Source: Brachionus koreanus (taxonomy: Eukaryota; Rotifera; Eurotatoria; Ploima; Brachionidae). From it: a stretch of DNA of 23,375 bases. The DNA lies in the NCBI GenBank assembly GCA_016987375.1, contig PJRA01000011.1, positions 2,257,753-2,281,127 of the forward strand. The letters are read 5' to 3'. A model generated the notes under the pieces. The model was not told the origin of the DNA and made no database searches. It saw only the letters and a list, made by a program, of their open reading frames with translations. The first letter of the stretch is position 1; each line of letters starts with the position of its first letter. This document shows, one piece after another, positions 10,412 through 19,115 of this stretch. The translations under genes and the position numbers were made by a program.

Positions 10412-10415
10412 ATGA
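10401..10415 (+). promoter_or_regulatory. Minimal upstream ORF overlapping the MTHFS start
   Basis: ATG-AAA-ATA-AAA-TGA at 10401-10415 encodes four residues and stops inside the MTHFS start region: its TGA overlaps the ATG at 10412-10414. If the transcript begins upstream of 10401, ribosomes would meet this uORF first and could resume at the main ATG. Whether it is transcribed is unknown. Confidence 0.35.
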
Positions 10416-11074
10416 ATTCAAATGTATTTCTATTAAAATCAAATTTAAGGAAATTGATTAAATCAACACTTAAGCAAATAAGCGTCGAAGAAAAACAACA
10501 TCAAACAGATGCAGTTCTGAAATATTTGGAAAATTGTGATCATTTTAAAAATTCAAAAAATGTTGCTCTCTATTTGGCAATGAAGCATGAAGAAATAGAC
10601 ACTAATCAATTGATAGAAAAAATTTTGAAAGATGGAAATAGAGACAAAAAAATCTATGTGCCTCATATCGAATTTGCAGGAAAAAATTCCCAATCATCTG
10701 ACATGGTCTTTTATGAAGTTAAAAACTTAAATCAATATAAATCAGAAATGAATATTGACAATAAATACAAGATTCGTCAATTCAATGATGTATCCAAATT
10801 AGTTAAAGCTGATGAGGCCATTTTTGATCTGGTAATTGTTCCTGGTCTTGCCTTTAGCATTGAAAACAACGACTCGAATAAAAGAATAACTCGAATAGGA
10901 CGTGGTAAAGGCTATTATGACAATTTTTTGAAAAAAATTCCCAATTGTCATACAATAGGCATCGGTTTTAATCAACAATTTCTACCACTTAATCAAGATA
11001 TCAATATGGACTTACCTTATGATGAAAAAGATGTCAAACTGAATCAATTTATTTGTGAAAAATTTCAAAACTGA
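10412..11074 (+). CDS. MTHFS: 5-formyltetrahydrofolate cyclo-ligase (methenyl-THF synthetase)
   Basis: This cytosolic enzyme converts 5-formyl-THF to 5,10-methenyl-THF using ATP, salvaging the storage form of folate. The single exon gives 220 residues, near the usual family length of about 200. It has an N-terminal basic helix (SNLRKLIKSTLKQIS) typical of the ATP/phosphate-binding region. It also has VALYLAMKHEEIDT (51-64), DLVIVPGLAF (139-148), the signature R-x-GRGKGYYDNFL (GRGKGYYD at 163-170), and a final strand block GIGFNQQF with the LPYDEKD acidic motif near the C-terminus. No frameshift or missing key residue is seen. It is transcribed away from STT3. The ATG at 10412 is preferred because the only earlier ATG (10401) opens a four-codon uORF. 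Confidence 0.93.
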   Translation: MNSNVFLLKSNLRKLIKSTLKQISVEEKQHQTDAVLKYLENCDHFKNSKNVALYLAMKHEEIDTNQLIEKILKDGNRDKKIYVPHIEFAGKNSQSSDMVFYEVKNLNQYKSEMNIDNKYKIRQFNDVSKLVKADEAIFDLVIVPGLAFSIENNDSNKRITRIGRGKGYYDNFLKKIPNCHTIGIGFNQQFLPLNQDINMDLPYDEKDVKLNQFICEKFQN

Positions 11075-11085
11075 ATATTTTTCTA

Positions 11086-11091
11086 AATAAA
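11086..11091 (+). promoter_or_regulatory. Polyadenylation signal of MTHFS
   Basis: AATAAA lies 11 bp after the MTHFS stop codon, which would make a very short 3' UTR. Confidence 0.5.
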
Positions 11092-11425
11092 ACTTAATTC
11101 ACTTAGTTTAATAAAAAACAATTCTAAAATAATTTTTTTCAAAAGAAAAGAAAGACAAAAAATTAAGAAAGCTATTTTCATTTAGCCATTAGCTGTGAAA
11201 TCGTTCTTAAATAGATAAAAAATTACTATTTTTTAATATTTTATAAACTTCAGTAGAAGCTTAAAGCTTAATTTTGTCTAGAAAATTTACCAGGAAGTCT
11301 CCAGTAAGACATTCATTGTTGTATTTGAAAAGAAAATTATGGTAGATCTCTGCAAATTTAGCATAAATTTGAACAAAATTGGCTAAAATGCATTTTGAAG
11401 AGATTTTGCACATCATTAACAGACT
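11092..11425. other. Intergenic spacer after MTHFS
   Basis: AT-rich; I see no gene, RNA or repeat in it. Confidence 0.4.
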
Positions 11426-11632
11426 TTAACACTAGAAGCACCAGACGAGTCTGAATGATGAAGTCCTCGTATCTTTTGAATAGATTTTTCAAATAAATAT
11501 ATCTTTTTTGAATTATGTAGATTTTAAAATATTCTTTAAAAAGTGATATTTTTATAAAATTAATAGAATTTTTTTATTAAATATTTTTGAATTAAAAAAA
11601 ACATGAAAAAATGCTTGGTGCTTCTAGTTTGT
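11426..11632. mobile_element. TTAA-type MITE, copy 2
   Basis: TTAA (11426-11429) precedes CACTAGAAGCACCAG. The right end has GGTGCTTCTAGT (11617-11628), so ACTAGAAGCACC is inverted exactly. The right-hand TTAA is degraded (the sequence reads TTTGTTGAA). The terminal CACTAGAA is shared with the element at 1041, but the following bases differ (GCACC against CGCCC), so the two belong to related but distinct families. Confidence 0.6.
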
Positions 11633-12132
11633 TGAATGTTGCTCTAATTTGCATTTAGAGAATTAACAAAAGCCTTCAGAGAAAAAGTTAAAGCTTTTTT
11701 AGTGTTAATTTTTGTTCTAATTTTTTATTTTTAAAAAAATTTAACAAGGCCATCACAGCACATCTTCAATTTTATCTTTAACTCAATTCAACAAACTGCT
11801 AGAGTTAATTCTTTGATTAAGAGAACTTATAGACTGGTAGAGGAATACAAAGCCGGTTTCGAATCAAGAAATATCGAATACCCGACTCCATTGTGTAGCT
11901 GCTACCTTAATATTTCTTCCTTTTTTCCTAAGCTATCAGATAATTAAACATATGTACCCTGTTACTCCTTAATTCATTTTATCTATTTTTTAATATCATC
12001 ATTTTCCTTATTAAATTATACTTGCTACATTTTATTTTATTCTTATTTTTTATTTTATTTTTTTAATCTGAAGAAACATTATCTCGGTACAGAAAACAAA
12101 TAAATAAAAATAAAATGGATACTAATTAATGT
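11633..12132 (+). repeat. Possible SINE or retroposon fragment in AT-rich spacer
   Basis: At 11830-11866 the text ACTGGTAGAGG followed by GGTTTCGAATC resembles the A and B boxes of a tRNA-derived pol III promoter, though the spacing is shorter than in a tRNA and the B-like box has an extra T. An open stretch of about 60 codons covers 11745-11945 without similarity to anything I know. The region ends in an A-rich tail (about 12099-12115) directly before the MULE terminus, as a retroposon would. No target duplication was found, so the call is tentative. Confidence 0.25.
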
Positions 12133-12163
12133 TGCACTATAAATTAATCACAATTTGCACTAT
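12133..12163 (+). repeat. Left terminal inverted repeat of the MULE
   Basis: It starts TGCACTATAAATTAATCACA and pairs with 14051-14080 read on the minus strand, allowing one indel and two substitutions. It already contains two GCACTAT motifs 23 bp apart, merging into the subterminal array. Confidence 0.75.
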
Positions 12164-12299
12164 TTTCAATACCAAACTGCACTATATTTTTTCCAAACAG
12201 CACTTAATTATTTATTGTGCACTATTTTATTCAATTTTTTACTAAAATAATTCAAAACAAGTCTTTTTTTATTCAAAACTTTACTATATAAATCACCTC

Positions 12300-12433
12300 G
12301 CACTAAAATAATCTTTGATCTTCACTAAAATAATTTTTAATCGTTACTAAAATAATTTTTGATCTTCACTAAAATAATTTTTAATCTTTACTAAAAAAAA
12401 TTTTGATCTTCACTAAAAAAATTTGTATTCAAG
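12300..12433 (+). repeat. Left subterminal 22-bp array (6 units)
   Basis: ACTAAAA starts at 12302, 12324, 12346, 12368, 12390 and 12412: exactly 22 bp apart six times. The unit is roughly CACTAAAATAATTTTTGATCTT. Nearer the terminus, GCACT-type words at 12134, 12157, 12179, 12200 and 12219, and ACTA words near 12241 and 12283, continue a 19-23 bp period. Confidence 0.85.
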
Positions 12434-12629
12434 TCGTTTTATGTTTAAGTCATTGTATACACGGCTTTTCCTTTAATAATATTTTATTTCCTGTTTCTCA
12501 TATCTTCGATGCGGCTACTGTTTTTCGAAATATGGAAAAAGTCAGCACTAGTTAGTCAACGGAAGCTCTTCATGTCATTTTGATATATTGTTTACGCGGT
12601 ATGTCCGCAGAATAGTTAGAAAGTTAGAA

Positions 12630-12995
12630 ATGGAAAATAAGATAGAGGATGAAAACGTCGAATTTATTGATTATGAGGTGGGAGACGACGATGACGACGA
12701 TGAAAATGATAAGAGCGAAAACGCAGACGAAGATGACGAAGAAGAAGAACCGCCGAATAAAAAAGGGCGTGGTGAAAGCAGACAATACGACCTAGTCGAA
12801 ATTTATGAAACAAAACAGGAAGCAGTTGACTCACTGAAAATTCACGAGAGCTTAAAACAATTTAAGTGGTCAAAGCGAAATACAAACGTTTCGGCAAATT
12901 CTGTTAGCGTTAACTACAACTGTACATCAGTTCGTGGTGCCAAATGCTCAGCTAGAGTCAGCATCGTTATACCAAGCGTCAACAAGCGGGTTTAG
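12630..12995 (+). pseudogene. MULE transposase N-terminal fragment (acidic region plus zinc-finger-like domain)
   Basis: The ATG at 12630 opens 121 codons to TAG at 12993-12995; the longer frame from 12588 starts at TTG and is not preferred. The protein has a highly acidic segment (runs of D and E), a basic NLS-like KKGRGE, then a helix and WSKRN...YNCTSVRGAKCSARVSI. This resembles the first Cys pair of the FLYWCH or WRKY-GCM1-like fingers that begin MULE transposases. The His ligands that would follow are missing, since the frame ends just after the second Cys. It is therefore a 3'-truncated transposase fragment. Confidence 0.6.
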
Positions 12996-13004
12996 GGTAA
13001 ACCC
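12988..13004. repeat. Short perfect palindrome at the deletion junction, telomere-like words
   Basis: GGGTTTA-GGG-TAAACCC is a perfect 7-bp-arm inverted repeat located where the first MULE frame stops and the SWIM frame takes over. The bases that follow (CCCTTACCTTAACCC) also resemble degenerate telomere-type repeats. Confidence 0.55.
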
Positions 13005-13482
13005 TTACCTTAACCCACACAGAAACATTCAAAAGCCTACATTAAGACAAGTCAATAACTTTCAATCAATAACAATTGAGTGGATTGAAAAAGATAAAAA
13101 TCTTTTAGTTGTTAAGCCAAGTTTTTACATACCATCACAACAAGCGAAAAAGCTACAAAAGAAAGATGTTGAAGCTTTTAAAGACGCTCGAGACAAATGC
13201 GTTTGGAAGACCTTTGAGGTTTTAGTTAAGCAAATCAACAGTCTTAATGAAATTAGAATAAATAAAACTCAATGGAGATTGTCGCGATGCAGTTGCGATT
13301 GGAACAGCAAGAATTACATCTGCAAACATGTCATTGGAGTATGCTCAAAATTAAAGGTTGGAGATTGCCAAATTCCCATCGCCTCAGTCAACAAGCCACT
13401 AGAAAAAAAGGGCTGTCGAGGAATACCCACTTTGGCAGCAGCCGCACTAGTAGTAGATCCTATTGGATTCAAAAAAGCTTAA
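13003..13482 (+). pseudogene. MULE transposase C-terminal fragment with SWIM zinc finger
   Basis: An open frame from about 13003 (no own ATG in the transposase-like part; the in-frame ATG at 12934 lies in the overlap with the other frame) to TAA 13480-13482. It encodes WKTFEVLVKQ and then the SWIM finger C-x-C-x8-C-x-H, with Cys codons at 13288, 13294 and 13321 and His at 13327. A short Pro/Ala tail follows. In MULE transposases this finger sits C-terminal to the DDE domain, and here no D-D-E core precedes it. The different frame from the upstream fragment supports an internal deletion rather than an intron, although a roughly 44-nt intron cannot be strictly excluded. Confidence 0.65.
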
Positions 13483-13796
13483 ATACATATTTAACTCGTT
13501 GAATTAATAACGAATGGTTTGGTATTCTCAATAAATAGAATACTTTTTGTATTTTTTTATTTAATTTCTTATGAATAATACTGTACCTGTATGTATTACT
13601 ATATTTGTATTTATTTTTTTGTAATTAATTGAATTGATTAATATATTTGTAATTGTTAATATTAAATGTAATACATTTTTAATAAAGTTTAAAGAATAAA
13701 TAAAGTTTATTTTAATAAAATAAAATAGTGATATTTGTATTTTTAAAATTAAAAATGTATTAAAATAGTTTATTTAGAATAGTGTATTAAAAATTA

Positions 13797-13960
13797 ATTT
13801 AGTGCTTATTAAATATTAATTTAGTGCTTATTAAATATTAATTTAGTGCTTATAAAAATTAATTTAGTGCTTTTTAAATATTAATTTAGTGCTTTTTAAA
13901 TATTAATTTAGTGCTTTTTAAATATTAATTTAGTGCTTATAAAAGATTATTTTAGTGCAA
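13797..13960 (-). repeat. Right subterminal 22-bp array (8 units)
   Basis: AGTGC starts at 13801, 13823, 13845, 13866, 13888, 13910, 13932 and 13954, a period of 21-22 bp. The unit is about TATTAATTTAGTGCTTTTTAAA. Further AGTGC words at 13996, 14016, 14034, 14053 and 14075 carry the array to the terminus. Relative to the left array the motif is inverted. Confidence 0.85.
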
Positions 13961-14050
13961 AAAAAAGATTATTATAATGGAACAATGTTATTCATAGTGC
14001 ATGCCTGATTAAAATAGTGCATGTGAATATTATAGTGCAGTTTAAATATT

Positions 14051-14080
14051 ATAGTGCAACTTGTGATTACTTATAGTGCA
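14051..14080 (-). repeat. Right terminal inverted repeat of the MULE
   Basis: It ends ATAGTGCA at 14080 and mirrors 12133-12163. The terminus lies only about 44 bp from the AATAAA of the neighbouring ATPase beta gene. Confidence 0.75.
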
Positions 14081-14123
14081 GAATGTATTTGATTCCAAAT
14101 AAAATTTAGTTGGTTTAAATAAT

Positions 14124-14129
14124 TTTATT
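14124..14129 (-). promoter_or_regulatory. Polyadenylation signal of the Na+/K+-ATPase beta gene
   Basis: AATAAA on the minus strand (TTTATT on plus), about 28 bp past the stop codon. Confidence 0.55.
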
Positions 14130-14157
14130 CAATTTAATAAAGTAATAAATTTTTAGT

Positions 14158-15123
14158 TTAACTTCCAACAAAAAGTTGAAATTTGACCATGCCACGTCTA
14201 TTAATACGGTCAGTGTTATCAATATTCTTTGCATATGCCTTACATTCAACATTTATCAATACATTTTTGGTCACATTTTTAAAGTGGACAAAAATTAATG
14301 GTGACAAATAATTTGGTTGATTTCTGTAAGGAAAATATTTAAAATTAATTCCGCCTATTTCAGAGTTTGGATAACTTGAATAGTAATCTATATGGCCTAT
14401 ATTATCTTCATCTGCAGCATGTTCACCTTTGCATGCAACAAAAACAAATTTATTATTTGAATTTATGCTTGATAGAGTTGTTGGTAAATTGGCGGCACTG
14501 TATCTTGGAAACCATCCGTAAATTTTGTTCAATTTAACAACAATACAAGGCGTTCCTGAGCTCATTCCATAATGTTTTGCCTTTTCACATGGACTGTCTT
14601 TAATTACTTTGTGGTAATCAAAAATGACAGGTCTGCCATGAGCCCCTATAAAACTTGTATTTGCTCCGTTTTCATAAGATTGCAAAAAAAGATCCAAATA
14701 GTGGTAGCTCGGTTTCCAGTTGGAAGTATTTACATTTATTAGCTCACTTTCAGGATCTATTTGAGGACGAAAGCCTAGGCCAGGATTAACCGATCGAAAG
14801 TTCATCACACTCTCTACATTGTAATAAGTTGGAGTTTTTCGGTCTATGGTCTGATAAAAAACTGCTAAACAAAGGAGAAAAAAACCAGCTAAGCATCCGT
14901 AGAATATACTATAGAATAAGCTTAGTTTAAACCATGCTTTGGCATCACGGCCTAAAAATTCCCTATATTCAGAATTGTAAATGCCATTTTTTGTATCAAC
15001 TAGACTTGCGCCTAAAGTTTTACGACTCTTGTTCAATTCTTCGATTTTTTGACCAGTCTCGATTAAACTGTCCTCGGCTTCTTCTACTATTGTGTTGCGG
15101 CGTTTCAATTTTGACGGCTCCAT
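14158..15123 (-). CDS. ATP1B: Na+/K+-transporting ATPase beta subunit
   Basis: This type II membrane glycoprotein chaperones and regulates the catalytic alpha subunit at the plasma membrane. The single exon gives 321 residues, close to the usual length of about 300. The ATG at 15123 is chosen; the frame runs two codons further to a TTG that is not a likely start. A cytoplasmic tail with EYREFLGRDAKAW is followed by one transmembrane helix (about 66-91) with Tyr/Phe-rich FYSIFYG, then NPGLGFRP (about 113-120), GTPCIVVKLNKIYGWFPRY, a DEDNIGHIDYY segment and ECKAYAKNI. There are three N-glycosylation sites in the ectodomain (near 132, 156 and 283). Ectodomain cysteines are at about 179, 193, 231 and 294, matching the second and third vertebrate disulfides; the first pair is missing. 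It converges with the MULE downstream. Confidence 0.92.
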   Translation of the reverse strand: MEPSKLKRRNTIVEEAEDSLIETGQKIEELNKSRKTLGASLVDTKNGIYNSEYREFLGRDAKAWFKLSLFYSIFYGCLAGFFLLCLAVFYQTIDRKTPTYYNVESVMNFRSVNPGLGFRPQIDPESELINVNTSNWKPSYHYLDLFLQSYENGANTSFIGAHGRPVIFDYHKVIKDSPCEKAKHYGMSSGTPCIVVKLNKIYGWFPRYSAANLPTTLSSINSNNKFVFVACKGEHAADEDNIGHIDYYSSYPNSEIGGINFKYFPYRNQPNYLSPLIFVHFKNVTKNVLINVECKAYAKNIDNTDRINRRGMVKFQLFVGS

Positions 15124-16100
15124 TGGCAATATTTTTGGAATTTTTCTCTCAAAATGATGGTAAAATATTGTTTATTTTATTTAGATTTAGTAGAAATTGT
15201 TTTAAAGCTAGAAAAATCTAGTTTTTTAGATTGGGATCGTTTCGTTACACATTGCCAAGTTTTTTCTCTTAAGGCTTCTTGTCTAGTTTGAAAAAAGTTA
15301 CACTTGATTGATTGTGTTTTTTCTAGAAAAATGATCATTTTTTAATTTTCTTGTTTATTTTAAATAAAAATAATTACCCTTCAAATTTATTTAGGTATTT
15401 TTTTTTCTCAATTTTAAAATTTTTGTTTTAACAAATTTTATTTTGTCAATATGTTATCTAAGAAATTAAGTTGGTTTAATAATAACTTATTATCAGATCA
15501 TGATTCAATTTTGTAAAGTAAAATTTTTAGATAATTTAAAAAATATTTTTATTTTTTTTGTAAACTGTATACATTTTTTTGGTAAAATTCTTAAGCCAAA
15601 TTATTTAGTTGTTTTGCTTGAAAAATAGAGCTTGTGTATCCTTTGTCAAGTGGTACAAACATATACGTGTTATAAACCTTAAATAAATGTGTCTTACTCC
15701 GGTTATAACACAAAATATAAAGAGATAAATTATATAATAATACTTTATTAGTAAATGGCCACTTCTAGCCTAGACAAATAATAAAGAAAATAATAACAAA
15801 AATAGATGCTAAATTATAAGTTCTTCATGTCTTCTAACAACAAAAATAGAGAGAGCTGTCTTGTCTAATATTTTACACAGTGTTAAATACTAGTGACTTG
15901 CAAAACGCATGAGATCAAAGTATTGCACTGTGAAGCTATAAACATATAAGTTGGCTAGAGCCGGTGTTGTAGTTATTTAGAGAACTAGAACATACGCTTT
16001 CAAGCTAAATATTTTTGTGCCTGCTTCGTTTTTTCTGTTTAGTATGATTTCATAAGTTTCCTCTGGTTTATTTAATAGCTAGTAATTTCTTTGGACTAAT
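15124..16100. other. AT-rich intergenic region upstream of the ATPase beta gene
   Basis: It should include the ATPase beta promoter. Two small inverted repeats are visible: GTGTTATAAACC (15667-15678) with GGTTATAACAC (15700-15711), and ACACAGTG (about 15875-15882) with CACTGTG (about 15926-15932). No gene or RNA is recognised. Confidence 0.4.
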
Positions 16101-16227
16101 TCACGCAATCTCCTTTAATGTGTCCGAAATTTCTACTTGAGTAAATGACAAGGTATCCTCTTTCTTCTGTTTTATTATTCGCAATTTTTCCTCTTTCAAC
16201 TTGCTGCTCTGCTGAGTTTTAAAAATT
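16101..16227 (-). CDS. Probable terminal exon of an unrecognised gene (partial)
   Basis: On the minus strand, after a splice acceptor at either AACTAG (exon from 16227) or ACTCAG (exon from 16211), an open frame runs to TGA at 16101-16103. It encodes about 40 residues, including SSKLKEEKLRIIKQKKED and QVEISDTLKEIA. Its codon use and base composition are much less AT-biased than the flanks, and the charged helical sequence looks coding. No unambiguous upstream exon was assembled. A short frame at 16617-16685 (starting MFEYLFEFHVVPNEEL) is on the same strand and could belong to the same gene. I do not recognise the protein. Confidence 0.4.
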
Positions 16228-17113
16228 CTAGTTTAAAGAAAAGATTAATTTTTTTTAATAACATTTTTTAAAAAAGAAAACATTTATTCAAAATAAAAAA
16301 TTAATAAATAAAGTAAAATAAAGACAAAAATTAGCAAAATGCAATGAGGTTTTATTCATTAAAAACAAAAGTATTAATAAAAGATGTGGGAAAATGGACA
16401 CAATAGTAATAGACACTTGTCCTATAGACGCTTTCTGATACTAATAGTATTAGTTTGTAAATCAATACAGAAACCTGAAGATTGAAAAGTAAATGAAGGC
16501 TCGAAAAACGCTTTTCATGTCAAAAACTTTTTCCACAAATTTCAAAAATTTTCAACTAAAATAATTTATTTAATAACCTTAAAAATTAGTTTTCTATAAT
16601 TATTTTTTTTGTATGGTTAAAAGATAATTCCGATATAAAGCTCTTCATTCGGAACTACGTGAAATTCAAAAAGGTATTCAAACATTCTTTGATTTCACAT
16701 AAAGATAATTATTATTATCATTTATCAAAATTAAAATGATTTTTATCTCAATTCGATTTGTCAAGTGGACATTCTTTTTTCTTTTTTGCAATTAAAAAGA
16801 CTCATTTAAATATACTTTTGACTATTTTAAAGAATTTAAATCAAATAATTTTATTTTTATTATCTATTTAATTTCAAGAATCAGATTTTTTAATTAATGA
16901 TAAGTAATTAATTTTTCTAATCTCCATTTAGAAACTTATATAAATACTAAAATGACTTTATCAACTCATGTAATGAATTAATAAAATTTTGATTATTTAT
17001 TTTATTATTTTATAAAATTAGTTTTTAAAATTTTTATATACTCTCGATTTTCATACACATTTTGAACATAAAATTTAAATTTGAAAATATAAATTTAAGA
17101 ATTGAGTCCCAAT
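16228..17113. other. AT-rich region with exon-like fragments
   Basis: Besides the small minus-strand frame at 16617-16685, the acceptor-like AATCTTCAG near 16475 opens about 41 codons on the minus strand. These pieces did not join into one gene in a single consistent phase. The rest is featureless and should contain the 3' UTR of RFC5. Confidence 0.3.
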
Positions 17114-18530
17114 TCAAGTTGGAATGCTTTTTAGGGTTGAATCACACATACTGCGCACCATTATAAATGTTGAAATCAATGAACTCATTTGAAGCTTTTC
17201 ATTTGTACCATTAGACAGTCGGTATTCAATATCACTCAATTTTTCCAGCACATGAATTAAAGCTTTGGTTGGAAGCTCGACTAAAAATTTTAAAAACATA
17301 TAAAGCTTTCCTTAACTTTTTTTAATAAATTACTCACTCATTTGAACAAATCTGCTAACTTCTGTCAAAATATCTTGCAAGGCATAACCTTTTATTGTTT
17401 TTAAGTGAATTAATTTGCTATAAATAGTTGTAAAATCATCGTTTAACAGTGAATTAATCACTCTTAACATGTCATTCTTTGACGGATGTCCAACACAATT
17501 ATAAACGTTTTCTTCATTTACTTTATTAAATGCCAAATGAGTACTCTAAAAATTTGAAATTTTTTCTAATAATTTAAATTTTAAAGAAAATAAAAAATAT
17601 TTGAATTTTTAAAATTTTTGTCTTTTCGTGTCTTAAAGTTTGAAATTCAAACATACTTGCATAATGTTCAATGCTTTTCTCATGTCTCCTGATGCTAAAT
17701 GAACAACCGCTTTCATTCCGTCTTCTGTTATATCAACACTATTAACAAACATTATTTTCTAAGTTGAATTAGAAAAAAAAATTACTTTTCTGATTGAATG
17801 ATGTGATCAAGTCTAAATTTCATTTTTTCTTCAGTCAAAGGACCGAATCTAAATCTCGTACAACGAGATTGAATAGCAGGAATTATCTTAGATAAGTAAT
17901 TACAAATTATACAAAATCTGGTGTTATCAGTAAACTTTTCCAATACTTGGATGCAAAACTATTAGAAAAATAAAATAAAAATGAAAAAATTTTTACTTCT
18001 TCTTAAAGCATTTTGTGCATCATTGGTCATTGCGTCAGCTTCGTCTAATATAATCAATTTAAATCCTTTCCTTTAGATAAAAAAAAATAAATAAACTTAT
18101 TGCTTAATTTTAATCTACTTGAATATAGTTTTGGTGCTAGCAAAACTCATTATTTGATCTCGCACAATTCCTATTCCTCTATCATCCGAAGCATTTAGCT
18201 CCAAAACCATAGCATTGAACTCTGATGGCGTATACAATTGCTTAGCACAAGCCAAAATAGTCGAAGTTTTTCCAGTACCTGGTGGACCGTAAAACAATAA
18301 ATGTGGCATTTGGTCATTTTTAATAAATCTTTGTACTGTTTGATGATATATAGAGAACAATCGTCATAAATTTTAACTTAATAATTTACTTGTTTCCACA
18401 ATACTATCTTGAGAAATTAATTCACCTAAATTTTTTGGTCGGTATTTTTCAATCCTAAATATACACAAATCTTGTGTTAAAATACTGATCTTTTTTTCTA
18501 AAACTTTTTATATTACCAAGGTAGAGCCAT
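17114..18530 (-). CDS. RFC5: Replication factor C subunit 5 (clamp-loader ATPase)
   Basis: This is a small subunit of the RFC clamp loader, which loads PCNA at primer-template junctions in the nucleus. Eight exons join in phase: 18517-18530, 18390-18454, 18119-18335, 17997-18070, 17786-17945, 17657-17738, 17338-17545 and 17114-17280. The introns are 47-111 bp and all GT-AG. The product is 328 residues (human RFC5 is 340). The first exon is only 14 bp (M-A-L-P-W split). Visible motifs are the RFC box PWIEKYRP (4-11), Walker A GPPGTGKT (43-50), ELNASDDRGI (72-81), Walker B LDEAD (107-111), sensor I ICNYLSK (137-143) and the QSRC arginine-finger motif (149-152). The C-terminal collar has GHPSKNDM and LSDIEYRLSNGTNEK. 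The KKGFK, CAKQLY and NGTNEK signatures identify RFC5 rather than RFC2 or RFC4. Confidence 0.95.
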
Positions 18531-19115
18531 TTTAGTGTGTAAAATTTATTTTAAAAAAATTTCAATTGTTTTAAAAATTGGTTTAGAATAGTAAATCAAA
18601 AAATGATTAAATGCATTTTAAAAATTTTCTTAACTAAACTAACTTGACTTTGATTAAATTATAAAAATTAAAATTTCCAATCACTCAATTTTTTGATTTT
18701 ATCTCAGTTAAATTAAAATTATTGAAAAAGTCAGGTTTTAAAGCCATTTCTTATGATGAAAATTACCTTTAGTCAGATTCTCCTTGACTTTAAAATTTAC
18801 ATTACTACTTGGAAAAATTTTTTATTAGAATCTTTGTGATCCTTGGATTTAATTCTAAAACATGAAAATTTTTTAAATCTAATTTATTTGTTAATAAAAA
18901 TTTATATCCCATTTTTTTACGGCTTTTTATTTACATTTTGGCTGTTTCTGCTTGCATAAAATTATTTTAAAAAAATTATAAGATTATTAAAAATAATTTA
19001 TCAAAATTTTTATCTAAATTAAAAAAAAATATTTTAAATTTTATCTTAAGTTAAGATAAATTTAAATATTTCAAATAAAAAGGAATGAAAATATAAATTT
19101 TTTTAATTTTTAAAA
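18531..19115. other. AT-rich region upstream of RFC5
   Basis: It should contain the RFC5 promoter. A strong palindrome is centred at 19050 (see the separate entry). No coding exon was found. Confidence 0.4.
19028..19072. repeat. Short, nearly loopless palindrome
   Basis: TTATCTTAA (19041-19049), a single G, then TTAAGATAA (19051-19059) form a perfect inverted repeat. With about one gap, pairing extends to AAATATTT on both sides, about 22 bp per arm. Confidence 0.6.

Larger units (their letters stand above)
12133..14080 (+). mobile_element. Internally deleted Mutator-like (MULE) DNA transposon
   Basis: The left terminus 12133-12163 (TGCACTATAA...) and right terminus 14051-14080 (ending ATAGTGCA) are inverted repeats over about 30 bp with one indel and two mismatches. 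Inside them, each end carries a long array of GCACTA-type motifs in inverted orientation relative to the other end. The interior encodes an N-terminal acidic, zinc-finger protein fragment and, in another frame, a SWIM zinc finger, the usual flanks of a MULE transposase. The DDE catalytic core that normally lies between them is absent. Total length is 1948 bp. No clean 8-10 bp target duplication is visible: the left flank ends TTAATGT and the right begins GAATGT. Superfamily assignment rests on the SWIM finger and the finger-SWIM order. Confidence 0.75.

Noticed and set aside
11833..11866. tRNA gene
   Set aside because: A-box and B-box-like words are present but the spacing is too short and no cloverleaf can be formed; at most a SINE remnant.
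12300..12433. CRISPR array, because of regular 22-bp spacing
   Set aside because: Units are contiguous AT-rich tandem repeats without unique spacers, inverted at the other transposon end, in a eukaryotic genome.
13272..13502. Second plus-strand frame overlapping the SWIM finger
   Set aside because: An alternative frame of the SWIM-coding sequence; the SWIM frame has the recognisable motif.
12124..14089. 8-10 bp target-site duplication of the MULE
   Set aside because: The left flank (TTAATGT) and right flank (GAATGT) share only AATGT, offset by one base, which is not enough to call a duplication.
14934..15221. Plus-strand 95-codon frame across the ATPase beta start
   Set aside because: Antisense shadow of the beta-subunit N-terminus.
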